From assembly GCF_035440685.1 (NCBI RefSeq), contig NZ_DAORMW010000030.1: DNA of 64,000 nucleotides, one strand, 5' to 3'. This stretch comes from Accumulibacter appositus (GTDB taxonomy: Bacteria > Pseudomonadota > Gammaproteobacteria > Burkholderiales > Rhodocyclaceae). The notes under the pieces are model-generated. The model made no database searches and was not told the origin of the DNA. It was given only the letters and a program-made list of their open reading frames with translations. Within the stretch, counting starts at the first letter, position 1, and each line of letters begins with the position of its first letter. The position numbers were made by a program, and so were the translations under genes. Of this stretch, positions 43,755 to 52,342 are shown piece after piece.

Positions 43755-44522
43755 ATGGCTCCCCCTTCATCCCGTTCAAACATTGACTTGCCCCCGACCG
43801 CCGCGCGCATGCCTTCCCCCTCAACCGCCCTCTCTTCCAGCGCTGCCACCTCTTCCAACGCCTCCACCGCCGGCGCTCCCGAGCTGCCCCACGGCGCGCC
43901 AGAAATCCTCTACGCCGACGCGACCCTGCTGGTGGTCAACAAACCGGCCGGCCTGCTCTCGGTGCCCGGTCGCGGCGAGGACAAACAGGACTGCCTGAGC
44001 GGACGCCTGCAGGGCGAATTCCGCGATGCCTTGATCGTCCATCGTCTCGACATGCACACCTCCGGGATCCTGGTGTTGGCACGAGGAAAGGAGATGCAGC
44101 GGCGCCTGAGCATTCAGTTCGCCGAGCGACAGGTCGACAAGCGCTATGTCGCGCTCGTCGCCGGCCGACTGCCGACGAGCAGCGGCGAAATCGACCTGCC
44201 GCTGAGTGCCGACTGGCCGCGACGGCCGCGCCAGAAAGTCGACCCGCTCGCCGGCAAGCCCTCGCTCACCCGCTACCAGGTGCTCAGCCATGACCCAGCC
44301 ACAAAGCACTCGCGCCTGCTGCTCCTCCCCCTGACCGGGCGCACGCACCAGTTGCGCGTGCACCTGCAAGCCCTCGGCCACCCGATCATCGGCGACGCGC
44401 TTTACGGCAACGCCGAACCCGCGGCGCAGGGCACACGTCTCATGCTGCACGCCGAGGCGCTGGCCTTCGCCCATCCCGAGAGCGGCCAGCCGCTGCGCTT
44501 TTTGTGCCCGGCACCGTTCTAG
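43755..44522 (+). CDS. RluA-family pseudouridine synthase
   Basis: About 255 residues. After a Ser/Ala/Pro-rich N-terminus the catalytic domain begins at ILYADATLLVVNKPAGLLSV; the catalytic Asp is in HRLDMHTSGILVLA, and GRTHQLRVHLQALGHPIIGD is conserved. The HRLDMHTSG motif and short length, without an S4 domain, point to the RluA type that modifies 23S rRNA position 746 and tRNA position 32. ATG at 43755 or 43809 could start translation; neither has a strong ribosome site. Confidence 0.9.
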   Translation: MAPPSSRSNIDLPPTAARMPSPSTALSSSAATSSNASTAGAPELPHGAPEILYADATLLVVNKPAGLLSVPGRGEDKQDCLSGRLQGEFRDALIVHRLDMHTSGILVLARGKEMQRRLSIQFAERQVDKRYVALVAGRLPTSSGEIDLPLSADWPRRPRQKVDPLAGKPSLTRYQVLSHDPATKHSRLLLLPLTGRTHQLRVHLQALGHPIIGDALYGNAEPAAQGTRLMLHAEALAFAHPESGQPLRFLCPAPF

Positions 44523-44632
44523 ATCAAAGCCAGGCGCTGTCCGCTACGCGAGAATCCTGGCTGACGAGCTGCCCAGCTGACAAGCTCACAACTTTGCAAC
44601 GCGCCCGCAGCAGACGGCCCGGCGCCTCTCCC

Positions 44633-44763
44633 GCTAACGGTCATGACCGCCGAGACGCCCCAGATCATGAAAGTCATGACCGTTTCCCTCTTCCCCAGAC
44701 CCTTCTCCCGCAAGGGGAGACGGGAGTTTCGTGAGTCGCATCCGCGACTTTGACATTAACCCC
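44633..44763 (+). repeat. dispersed intergenic repeat, copy B (reference copy)
   Basis: Most complete uninterrupted copy. Left module: ACGGTCATGAC (44637-44647) and its exact inverse GTCATGACCGT (44673-44683) around a 25-base loop. Middle: TCTCCC/GGGAGA hairpin with a GCAAG loop near 44705-44720. Right: AGTCGC/GCGACT hairpin (44734-44749). It directly precedes the NnrS start. Confidence 0.8.
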
Positions 44764-44781
44764 TCATCGAGCCCCCGGAAC

Positions 44782-45942
44782 ATGCGCTTCTCCGAACAAC
44801 CTCTATGGCTGGTTGGCTTCAGACCCTTCTTTTCCCTCGCCTGCCTTTCCGGACTCGCCTTGCCGCTTCTCTGGGCGCTGCTCTTCTCGGGAACGCTGGC
44901 CGCGCCGCCGGCGCCGTTTTCGTCGGTCCAGTGGCACGCGCACGAAATGTTCTTCGGTTTCGGCTGGGCGGTCATGGGTGGCTTCCTGCTGACCTCGACC
45001 AAGAACTGGGTCAAGATTCGCGGCTACCATGGCACGGCGCTGATCCTGCTGGTTGGCGCCTGGCTGCTCGAACGCGTTGCAATGTGGTACGCCGGTGCGC
45101 TGCCAGCGCTCGTCTTCGGTGTCGCCAGCAATCTTTTTCTGGCGTCGATCGTGGCCATGCTGCTGTGGTCGCTGATCCGGCACCGCGAGAGCGACACCTT
45201 CCGCGACAACTACTTCTTCCTGATCATCCTGCCGCTGTTCCTGGTCGCCAAGAACCTGCTGCTCAGCGACGCGTATTTTCAGGCCGGCGCGAGCATGACC
45301 CTGGGGCTTTTCCGCGTCGCCTTCCTGGTGATGCTCGAAAGAACGCTGACCCAGTTCATGAAGAACGCGCTGCAGGCCGAAATCCTGCGCAACGCTGTGC
45401 TCGACAACGGCATCAAGATGCTCGCCGTGCTGCTGGTCTTTGCCAGCCTGCTGCCGGCACCCGTTTCGGCGTGGACCGGTCTCCTGCTGGCGCTGCTGCT
45501 GCTCGCCCGCTTCGCCTTCTGGAAGCCGCAACTGGCGCTGCGCCGACTGGACATCGGCATCATGTATCTCGGTTACCTGGCGATCGTCGCGCAGCTGCTG
45601 CTGGAATTCGTGGCGCTGCTCGCGCAGCCGGCCTGGGTCGGCTCGCTGCCGATGCACGTCTTCACCTTCGGCGCCATGGGCCTGGTTATCCCGGCGATGT
45701 TGATCCGCATCGTCAACGGCCACACCGGCAGAAAAGTCGTTTTCGATCGCCTCGACAAGGCCGTGCTGTGGATCATGATCGCCGCCTTCGTGATCCGCAT
45801 CGTCCTCCCGCAGATCGACCCGGCCGGCTACCTGCGCTGGATCGACCTCGCCGCAGCCTGCTGGTTTGCCTGCTTCGCGATTCTGGGATGGCGCTATATC
45901 CCGTACCTGCTTCGGCCGCGCGTCGACGGCAAGGAACACTGA
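44782..45942 (+). CDS. nnrS: NnrS family membrane protein
   Basis: About 386 residues with twelve membrane helices. WLVGFRPFFSLACLSGLALP and FSSVQWHAHEMFFGFGWAVM, with the metal- or heme-binding His residues of NnrS, are diagnostic, as are WVKIRGYHGTALILL and HVFTFGAMGLVIPAMLIRIV. NnrS proteins protect against nitrosative stress and are heme-copper proteins in some denitrifiers. The ATG at 44782 is chosen because upstream codons (GTG at 44731) lie inside the dispersed repeat. Confidence 0.93.
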   Translation: MRFSEQPLWLVGFRPFFSLACLSGLALPLLWALLFSGTLAAPPAPFSSVQWHAHEMFFGFGWAVMGGFLLTSTKNWVKIRGYHGTALILLVGAWLLERVAMWYAGALPALVFGVASNLFLASIVAMLLWSLIRHRESDTFRDNYFFLIILPLFLVAKNLLLSDAYFQAGASMTLGLFRVAFLVMLERTLTQFMKNALQAEILRNAVLDNGIKMLAVLLVFASLLPAPVSAWTGLLLALLLLARFAFWKPQLALRRLDIGIMYLGYLAIVAQLLLEFVALLAQPAWVGSLPMHVFTFGAMGLVIPAMLIRIVNGHTGRKVVFDRLDKAVLWIMIAAFVIRIVLPQIDPAGYLRWIDLAAACWFACFAILGWRYIPYLLRPRVDGKEH

Positions 45943-45977
45943 TTGCCGCGCGGGCGGCGAGGGCTGCGTACCACCGC

Positions 45978-47159
45978 CTAGCGCATGCGGCGCACGATCA
46001 CCGCGACCACACACCACAAGGCCACCGGCAGCCAGTCGAGCAGCTGCGCACCAAGCGCCGCTGCACCACCGGACGCCGCCAGCCCGATGCGTGAAAACGC
46101 CGCCACGGCCAGTGTCGCCATCAAGGCGCCGGTATGGCGACCGGTGTGCAGCGGATTGCCGCTCTCGGCAGCCAGACCGATCGAAGCGCAGAGAATCGAG
46201 GCCCAGAAGATCCCGGCGATGAACTGACTCAGGAGCAGCGCCGCCAGCGAAACGGAAAGCGCCGCACCGGCCAGCGCCAGCGCGCCGAGCGGACAGGCCA
46301 CCTGCAGCACCTGCAAGGGACCCCGCGCATGCACCAGGCGACCGACGCCGAGCAGGCCGAAGCTGAAGCCGATCCAGAAGACCGGCATCAGCCAGGGCAG
46401 CAGCGCCGGATCCGCCAGGCGCTTGAAGTGCGCTGCCGAGTTGATCAGCGAGTGCACCTGTTGTCCGAAGGCGAGCAGCAGAGCAAGTAGCAGCAGCAAG
46501 GCCCACGAGGCCTTGCTCCCAGAAGCGCCCGCCGCCGGCGAACCTCCGCCAGCCGACGACATCGGCGCAGCAGCCGGCAAGCGCCGCTCGACATAAACCA
46601 GCGCCAGAGCTGAAGCGGCCACTGCCAGGGCGCTGAGCAGGAACGGCAGCGCCGGATCCACGCCCTTGAGAACGATCGCCAAGTAAGGCGCCAGCGCCGA
46701 CGCCACCGCCAGCCCGAGCAGCTGGATGCCAGCCAGCCGCGGCAGCGTCGCCCGCCCCGCGTAGCGCGAAAGCAGCACGTACGGTGGAGCCCGCAAGGCC
46801 GACGACGTCGCCACCCAGACGCTGACGGCCAACAGGAAGAGCAGCGGCGTCGCGGCCAGCCAGGGCATCAGCAGCATGACCAGCGCCGAAACCGCCGACA
46901 GCAGCACCAGCATCGGCCCGATCCTGCGCAGCGCCGCCCGCGCCCGATCGACGGCGACCCCCATCCACCAGTCGGCCAGCGCAAAGATCAACTGGTCAGC
47001 GGCAATGATCCACGGCAGATAGCGCCTGTCGATGCCCCCACGCGCCAGCAGCTCGGGAAGAAAGATGACATAGACCACCCAACTCAGCGCGAAGAAGAAC
47101 TCCACCCCTGCCAACAACCAGGCTGCGCGGGTATCGCCAAGGGGGGATGCGGTAGTCAT
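45978..47159 (-). CDS. MFS transporter
   Basis: 393-residue integral membrane protein with twelve predicted helices and a cytoplasmic Ala/Gly/Ser-rich loop near residues 200-220, the usual major facilitator layout. LADWWMGVAVDRARAALRRIG is the loop 2-3 region with the Asp-Arg pattern. No substrate can be assigned. It converges on nnrS with a 35-base gap. Confidence 0.85.
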   Translation of the reverse strand: MTTASPLGDTRAAWLLAGVEFFFALSWVVYVIFLPELLARGGIDRRYLPWIIAADQLIFALADWWMGVAVDRARAALRRIGPMLVLLSAVSALVMLLMPWLAATPLLFLLAVSVWVATSSALRAPPYVLLSRYAGRATLPRLAGIQLLGLAVASALAPYLAIVLKGVDPALPFLLSALAVAASALALVYVERRLPAAAPMSSAGGGSPAAGASGSKASWALLLLLALLLAFGQQVHSLINSAAHFKRLADPALLPWLMPVFWIGFSFGLLGVGRLVHARGPLQVLQVACPLGALALAGAALSVSLAALLLSQFIAGIFWASILCASIGLAAESGNPLHTGRHTGALMATLAVAAFSRIGLAASGGAAALGAQLLDWLPVALWCVVAVIVRRMR

Positions 47160-47734
47160 GGCGGCAATCGTGCCACGAAATCAGTGCCAAGCAAAGAAAC
47201 GCGGAGGCGTGCCGGTCGAGTTTCGATCCGTTGCGCTCAAGCGCTGGCTCTGGAAAGCTGCCCCTTCCGATAGCGGCGCCTGGAAAGCAACGTGGCCGCA
47301 ACGATAGCGATACAGGCGAGCGCGTTGCCGAAAAAAATCACCGCCATGACCAGGTCGCCCAGACAAACGAGCGCATAGGCAATGGTCGTCAGACGCGACA
47401 GCAGAACGCTGCGAGCATTGCGCCGAGCTCTCAGCCTTTCTGGCCGACCCCGTCCGTCAGCTCTGGCTTTTCAAAGCCGCGCAAACGTACCGCAGCCATG
47501 TCGAGAACTCGATTCGCAATCATGGCTGCGACGTGGACTGCGAAACCCGGCGCCAGGGGAGTCCACATGGTCTGCTATGCACCAAGAATTAGGCCAGCTA
47601 CGAGCGGCGGCGAACGCAGCGCCAGCGGGATCTCGCAGCACAGGCTCGCCTGAGCAGTGCGCCGCTCGGAGGCTGAAGCGCTCTCCCTTTTTCCCTGCCC
47701 TGCCCGGCCGGATCAGCGCCGGATCAGCGCCGGA
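47160..47734. other. decayed intergenic region
   Basis: 575 bases without an intact gene. It holds a plus-strand gene remnant (listed separately) and, on the minus strand at 47237-47470, an open frame without a good start that reads a two-helix membrane segment (LSRLTTIAYALVCLGDLVM and beyond). Both look like relics of former genes. Confidence 0.5.
47350..47676 (+). pseudogene. 3' remnant of a conserved hypothetical gene with in-frame TAG
   Basis: One plus frame reads CEHCAELSAFLADPVRQLW, then FKAAQTYRSHVENSIRNHGC, ETRRQGSPHGLLCTKN, a TAG stop at 47590-47592, and ASYERRRTQRQRDLAAQARL up to TGA at 47674. The pattern of CxHC, a GSP-LxCTK segment and a following ASYERR tail across the stop resembles a conserved proteobacterial hypothetical family I recall, in which the stop position is Gln (CAG to TAG). 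No start codon precedes it; the 5' end is lost. Confidence 0.5.
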
Positions 47735-47742
47735 TCAACGCG
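47710..47742. repeat. 11-base tandem repeat
   Basis: GGATCAGCGCC occurs twice in tandem (47710-47731), then a third diverged unit reaching about 47742. It straddles the 3' end of the DUF3820 gene and probably arose by slippage. Confidence 0.7.
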
Positions 47743-47947
47743 GCCGCAGCGGGTCGAGCAGGCCGGAGAGACCATTGTGGTCGAGTTCGTGCATCAGCGC
47801 CAGGAGCTGGCCGAGCTTGCCGGGCGGGAATCCTTCGCGGGCAAACCAGTTCAGGTAATTGCCCGGCAGGTCGGCGATCAAACGACCCTTGTACTTGCCG
47901 TAGGGCATGCTCCAGGTCAGCAGCAGTTGCAGGTCGTCGGGATTCAC
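47735..47947 (-). CDS. DUF3820 family protein
   Basis: 70-residue protein. MPYGKYKGRLIADLPGNYLN followed by WFAREGFPPGKLGQLLALMH is the DUF3820 signature (putative quorum-sensing-regulated virulence factor family in pseudomonads); the fold resembles nuclease-associated small domains but no activity is established. It lies 12 bases downstream of pepD on the same strand and is likely co-transcribed. Confidence 0.88.
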   Translation of the reverse strand: MNPDDLQLLLTWSMPYGKYKGRLIADLPGNYLNWFAREGFPPGKLGQLLALMHELDHNGLSGLLDPLRPR

Positions 47948-47959
47948 TTGCCGATCACC

Positions 47960-49507
47960 TCATGGACTCTTCACGTCGTCAAGCCATCGACTCGGCGACG
48001 CAGACGCGCGCCATTCGTCGCCCGAGCTGCCGGCGCCGATAGCCGTCAAAATTGCCGTCAGCAGTTGCCAGGCCCGTCCCACGGAGGCAATCTCGACCCG
48101 CTCACCGGGCGCGTGCGCGCCGCGGATGGTCGGCCCGAAGGAAACCATCTCCAGGCCCGGGTAGCGAGCGGCGATGAGGCCGCACTCGAGGCCGGCGTGA
48201 ATCACCTGCACCGTCGATGCAGCGCCGAACTGCTGTCGGTAGACCGACTGGCAAAGCGCCAGCAGCGGTGACGCCGGATTCGGCGTCCAGCCCGGATAGT
48301 GGCCGGCTTTCTCGGTGGCGGTCCCCGACAGGGCGAAAAGCGCCACGATCTCGTCGGCGAGGGCGGTGCTGCCGCTCTCGATCAGCGAGCGGACCATGAA
48401 ATTGCAGCCGCCGCCGCTCGCCGCGATGCCGACCATGCCGAGGTTGTTCGAGGTCTCGACCACTCCCGGGACACTCAGGCTGCGGCGGCGCACACCGTGC
48501 GGCGCGGCAGCGAGCGACGCCAGCCAGATGAATTGATCGTCCGGCGACATCACGTCCGCTACCGAGGCCGGCAAGAGATCGATTGCCAGCGCCTCGTCGA
48601 CGCCCTGCAACTCCTGGCGCAGCAGTGACTGCCAGGAAGCCAGGCTCGCCGCCAGAGCCTCCACATCCGCCGCCGGCAAAGCCAGCGTCGCCGACGCTTC
48701 CCTGGGCAGCGCGTTACGGGCCGAGCCCCCGTGCAGTTCCGCCAGACGCATCGGGAAGCGGCTTTCCAGATCACGCAGCACGCGCACCAGCAGCTTGATC
48801 GCGTTGCCGCGCTCGGCGTCGATATCGATGCCGGAATGCCCGCCGCGCAAACCGCGCAAATCGATGCGCCAAGCCGCCCAGCCGTCCGGCAGCGCTTCTG
48901 CCCTGCCCTCCCGGTGAACATTGACGTCCAGTCCACCCGCGCAGCCCAGGTAAAACTCGCCCCACTCCTCGGTATCCAGGTTTACCAGCAGCCGACCCTG
49001 CAGCAGCCCGGGCTGCAGGCCGTGCGCCCCGCCCATGCCGGCTTCCTCGTCGACGGTCAACAGCGCTTCGAGCGGGCCGTGCAGCAGCGAGTGGTCCTCG
49101 AGGACCGCCAGGATCAGGGCCACGCCAATACCGTTGTCGGCGCCCAGCGTCGTGTCCTCGGCCAGCAGCCAGCCATCGCGGCACAGCGGTCGAATCGGAT
49201 CGCAGGCGAAGTCGTGCGCAGTGCCTGCATTCTTCTGGCAGACCATGTCCAGATGCGCCTGCAGAACCACGCCAGGGGCCTCCTCCATGCCACGGCTGGC
49301 CGCCTTGCAGAGCAGAAGATTGCCGGCCGAATCGACGGTCGCCGACAGTCCCCTGGCCAGCGCCCAACGCTGAATCTCGCCGCGCAATCCCGCTTCCGCC
49401 TTGGACTGCCGGGGAATACGGCAGAGCATGGCAAAATGCGCCCATACGGCTGCCGGCTCGAGCGTGGCGAAAACGGGGTCGATACTTGCTGGCAAGGTGT
49501 TGTCCAT
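47960..49507 (-). CDS. pepD: aminoacyl-histidine dipeptidase (M20 family)
   Basis: 515-residue zinc dipeptidase. Metal ligands are visible in LQAHLDMVCQ, TLGADNGIGVALIL, TVDEEAGMGGAHGL, VNLDTEEWGEFYLGCAGG and the C-terminal IHAGLECGLIAARYPGLEM, with the DAP of GRGGHSGIDI-type lid domain (LRGGHSGIDIDAERGNAIKL). It cleaves Xaa-His dipeptides such as carnosine in the cytoplasm. Length is usual for PepD. Confidence 0.95.
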   Translation of the reverse strand: MDNTLPASIDPVFATLEPAAVWAHFAMLCRIPRQSKAEAGLRGEIQRWALARGLSATVDSAGNLLLCKAASRGMEEAPGVVLQAHLDMVCQKNAGTAHDFACDPIRPLCRDGWLLAEDTTLGADNGIGVALILAVLEDHSLLHGPLEALLTVDEEAGMGGAHGLQPGLLQGRLLVNLDTEEWGEFYLGCAGGLDVNVHREGRAEALPDGWAAWRIDLRGLRGGHSGIDIDAERGNAIKLLVRVLRDLESRFPMRLAELHGGSARNALPREASATLALPAADVEALAASLASWQSLLRQELQGVDEALAIDLLPASVADVMSPDDQFIWLASLAAAPHGVRRRSLSVPGVVETSNNLGMVGIAASGGGCNFMVRSLIESGSTALADEIVALFALSGTATEKAGHYPGWTPNPASPLLALCQSVYRQQFGAASTVQVIHAGLECGLIAARYPGLEMVSFGPTIRGAHAPGERVEIASVGRAWQLLTAILTAIGAGSSGDEWRASASPSRWLDDVKSP

Positions 49508-49594
49508 GTCGATGGGTCGCTGGCTGACGATCGGAAATGCGAGGCCTGCAGGATACGCGCTACGGGCCTACGCTTCCAGAAGGCTTAATCTTGA

Positions 49595-49641
49595 TTCCCG
49601 ACTCCTGGCCCCCGGCGCCTGACTCATGACTCCCGACTCAC
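49595..49641. repeat. degenerate heptamer repeat (GACTCNN)
   Basis: GACTCCT, then an interruption, then GACTCAT-GACTCCC-GACTCAC make a short heptanucleotide repeat in the pepD-hydrolase spacer. Such heptamer repeats are found in several bacterial genomes. Confidence 0.55.
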
Positions 49642-49731
49642 GGCCGCTTCCCCCGAGAAGCGCGCAGATGCACGACGCGGCCCCGCCGAAGCCGTAGAAT
49701 TGGCGACCTGCAACACGCATAGGAGCAAGGC

Positions 49732-50400
49732 TTGAACGACAGCACGCGGTCTCCAGATCGCCACGCGAAAGCAACCGTGATCCTGGTGCATGGCCTGTGG
49801 ACGCCAGCCGCCGTGTTCAGCCTGCACAGTCATTGGCTCAAACGGCGCGGTTACCGCACGCGGCGTTTCGGCTACCCCAGCGTGCGCGCCACACTGTCGC
49901 AGAACGCGCAAGCGCTGCAGCGCTTTATCGCGGCGACCAGCGCCAGCGAGATCCACCTCGTCGGCCACAGCATGGGCGGTCTGATCATCCTCGACCTCCT
50001 CGCACATGCACCCGATCCGCGCCTGCGCCGGGCCGTCTTTCTCGGCACGCCCAGCCTCGACAGTCACTGCGCACGACGGCTGGCCAGGGTTGCCGGCATG
50101 CCAACGCTGCTCGGCCGCTCGATCATGGAATGGTTGTCGCGGCCAACGACGTCACAGGTCTTGCCGCAGTCGGCGGTCCCGGTCGGCGTGCTTGCCGGCA
50201 CCCGCAGCGTCGGCCTGGGGCGCATCGTGCCCAGCCTGCCACAGCCCAATGATGGCGTCGTCAGCGTGTCGGAAACGCGCCTGCCCGGTGCGGCCGACTT
50301 CATCACCCTGCCGGTCGCGCATTCGGAGATGCTCGCCTCACGCGCCTGTGCGGCCGAGATCGTTTCTTTTCTGGAGACGGGTCGCTTTCGGCATGATTGA
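49732..50400 (+). CDS. alpha/beta hydrolase, lipase-like
   Basis: 222-residue hydrolase. ILVHGLWTPAAVF is the oxyanion loop, LVGHSMGGLIILDLL the nucleophile elbow with the catalytic Ser, and NDGVVSV and VAHSEML supply the Asp and His region. It resembles PGAP1/lipase class esterases that act on lipids; the substrate is unknown. Translation begins with TTG at 49732, 6 bases after AGGAG. The stop overlaps the next gene's start by 8 bases. Confidence 0.85.
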   Translation: MNDSTRSPDRHAKATVILVHGLWTPAAVFSLHSHWLKRRGYRTRRFGYPSVRATLSQNAQALQRFIAATSASEIHLVGHSMGGLIILDLLAHAPDPRLRRAVFLGTPSLDSHCARRLARVAGMPTLLGRSIMEWLSRPTTSQVLPQSAVPVGVLAGTRSVGLGRIVPSLPQPNDGVVSVSETRLPGAADFITLPVAHSEMLASRACAAEIVSFLETGRFRHD

Positions 50401-51520
50401 GAGAAAGAGACGGTTTGGAAACTCGCTCTTGCTGCCACTACTCGTAGCCTTGCTGGTCGGCTGCGGCAACGCCGGCTACTACGCGCAGGCGGTCGGCGGG
50501 CACCTGGCCGTGATGCGTGCGGCCACGCCGATCGACGAGCTGTTGCGCGACCCGGACAGCGATCCGCGGCTGAAGGCGAAACTGCACGAGGTGCAGGCGA
50601 TACGCGACTTCGCCAGCCGCGAACTGGCACTGCCCGAGAACGGCAGCTATCGCAGCTACGCCGACCTCGGTCGCCCCTACGTCGTGTGGAACGTGTTCGC
50701 CGCGCCCGAGCTGTCACTCAAGGCCAAGAACTGGTGCCTGCTGATGGTCGGCTGCGTAAGCTACCGCGGCTACTACGACCAGCGCGAAGCGGAACAACTC
50801 GCCGCCGAACTGCGCCAGCAGGGTTACGACACCTATGTCGCCGGCGTCCCCGCCTACTCCACACTCGGCTATTTCGACGACCCGCTGCTCAACACTTTCC
50901 TGCGCTTCGGCACGCCAGAAGTGGCACGCATCGTCTTTCACGAACTGGCGCACCAGCAGCTCTTCGTGAAGGACGACTCGCTTTTCAACGAATCCTTCGC
51001 CACCGCTCTTGAGAATGAAGGTATGCGCCGCTGGCTGGCGGCCAACGCGGCACCGGAGCAGCGCACCGCTTTCGAGACGCAGCGGGCACGCAAGGCGGCC
51101 TTTGCGGCGTTGATGCAGGCCTATCGCGAAGAATTTCGCGCGCTCTATGACGTTGACGACAGTCGCTCGGTCGACCAGCAACGCGTAGCCAAGGCAGCAC
51201 TGTTCGCCGCCCTGCGGCGCGACTACGCCGAACTGAAGACGAGCTGGGGCGGCTACGCCGGCTATGACCCGTTCTTTGCCAGCGATCTGAACAACGCCAA
51301 ATTGGCGTCGCTTGCCCTCTACAACGAGCTGGTACCGGCCTTCGAAGCCCTGCTCGCGCAGCAGAACTTCGACCTGCCGCAGTTCTACCGCAGCGTCGCC
51401 GAGCTGGCAGCGCTCGACAAGAGCGCGCGACGCAAGGCACTGACGCAGCTGCAGCCGGCAACGGATGTCCGCCAGCTAGTTGAGGACAGCGTCACGCTCA
51501 GCGCGGCGGAGATCCGCTGA
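50393..51520 (+). CDS. zinc-dependent aminopeptidase lipoprotein
   Basis: 375 residues with a lipobox LLVGC at Cys24, so a membrane lipoprotein. The zinc motif FHELAHQQLFVKDDSLFNE gives HExxH and a downstream Glu, as in the putative zinc aminopeptidase family (Pfam Aminopep, DUF2265-type). KNWCLLMVGCVSYRGYYDQR and YSTLGYFDDPLLNTFL are also typical. ATG at 50393 overlaps the preceding hydrolase gene. Confidence 0.88.
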   Translation: MIERKRRFGNSLLLPLLVALLVGCGNAGYYAQAVGGHLAVMRAATPIDELLRDPDSDPRLKAKLHEVQAIRDFASRELALPENGSYRSYADLGRPYVVWNVFAAPELSLKAKNWCLLMVGCVSYRGYYDQREAEQLAAELRQQGYDTYVAGVPAYSTLGYFDDPLLNTFLRFGTPEVARIVFHELAHQQLFVKDDSLFNESFATALENEGMRRWLAANAAPEQRTAFETQRARKAAFAALMQAYREEFRALYDVDDSRSVDQQRVAKAALFAALRRDYAELKTSWGGYAGYDPFFASDLNNAKLASLALYNELVPAFEALLAQQNFDLPQFYRSVAELAALDKSARRKALTQLQPATDVRQLVEDSVTLSAAEIR

Positions 51521-51580
51521 TGCCTTCCAATAGCCGAGGCAACCACAAGTCTCGCGCTCACCACCGACGTGGTCATTGGA

Positions 51581-52342
51581 TCAGGTCTTCAGCCGATACC
51601 CGGTCTTGAAAATCCACGCCACGACCGCCAGAAACACCGCCAGAAACGATAGCGTCATGAACAGGCTGATGCCGACGGCGACGTCGGCGACGCCATAGAA
51701 GCTCCAGCGGAAGCCGCTGACCAGGTAAACCACCGGGTTGAACAGAGTAATCGTCTGCCACACCGGTGGCAGCATGTTGATCGAGTAGAAGCTGCCGCCG
51801 AGGAAGGTCAGCGGGGTGATGATCAACAGCGGCACGAGCTGCAATTTCTCAAAATTGTCGGCCCAGATGCCGATGATGAAACCGAAGAGGCTGAAAGTCA
51901 CCGCCGTCAGGACCAGGAAGAGCAGCATCCAGAGCGGATGCGCGACCTGCAGGGGGACGAACAGACCCGCCGTGGCCAGGATGATCAGCCCGAGGATGAT
52001 CGACTTGGTCGCCGCGGCGCCGACATAGGCAGCCGCGATTTCGATGTACGAGATCGGTGCCGACAGCAACTCGTAGATGGTTCCGGTGAACTTCGGGAAG
52101 TAGATGCCGAACGAGGCGTTGGCGACGCTCTGCGTCAACAGCGACAGCATGATCAGCCCGGGCACGATGAAAGCGCCGTAGCTGATGCCCTCGATCTCGT
52201 CGATGCGCGAGCCGATCGCCGCGCCGAAGACGACAAAGTACAGGGACGTCGAAATCACCGGCGAAATGACGCTCTGCAACAGCGTGCGGCGCGTACGCGC
52301 CATCTCGAAGAGGTAAATCGCGCGCATTGCATGCCAGTTCAT
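51581..52342 (-). CDS. ABC-2 type transporter permease
   Basis: 253-residue permease with six helices. SVISPVISTSLYFVVFGAAI, PGLIMLSLLTQSVANASFGI and TPLTFLGGSFYSINMLPPVW are typical of the YadH/ABC-2 exporters of hydrophobic or polysaccharide substrates. Its start overlaps the ATPase stop by 4 bases, so they form one exporter. Confidence 0.92.
   Translation of the reverse strand: MNWHAMRAIYLFEMARTRRTLLQSVISPVISTSLYFVVFGAAIGSRIDEIEGISYGAFIVPGLIMLSLLTQSVANASFGIYFPKFTGTIYELLSAPISYIEIAAAYVGAAATKSIILGLIILATAGLFVPLQVAHPLWMLLFLVLTAVTFSLFGFIIGIWADNFEKLQLVPLLIITPLTFLGGSFYSINMLPPVWQTITLFNPVVYLVSGFRWSFYGVADVAVGISLFMTLSFLAVFLAVVAWIFKTGYRLKT

Noticed and set aside
44803..46968. Minus-strand frame of over 700 codons across nnrS and into the MFS gene
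   Set aside because: Overlaps two clear membrane-protein genes; its composition is Arg/Ala/Gly-rich as expected of a GC shadow.
47710..47742. Tandem GGATCAGCGCC units considered as a CRISPR or integration site
   Set aside because: Units are directly adjacent with no spacers, too short, and overlap a gene end.
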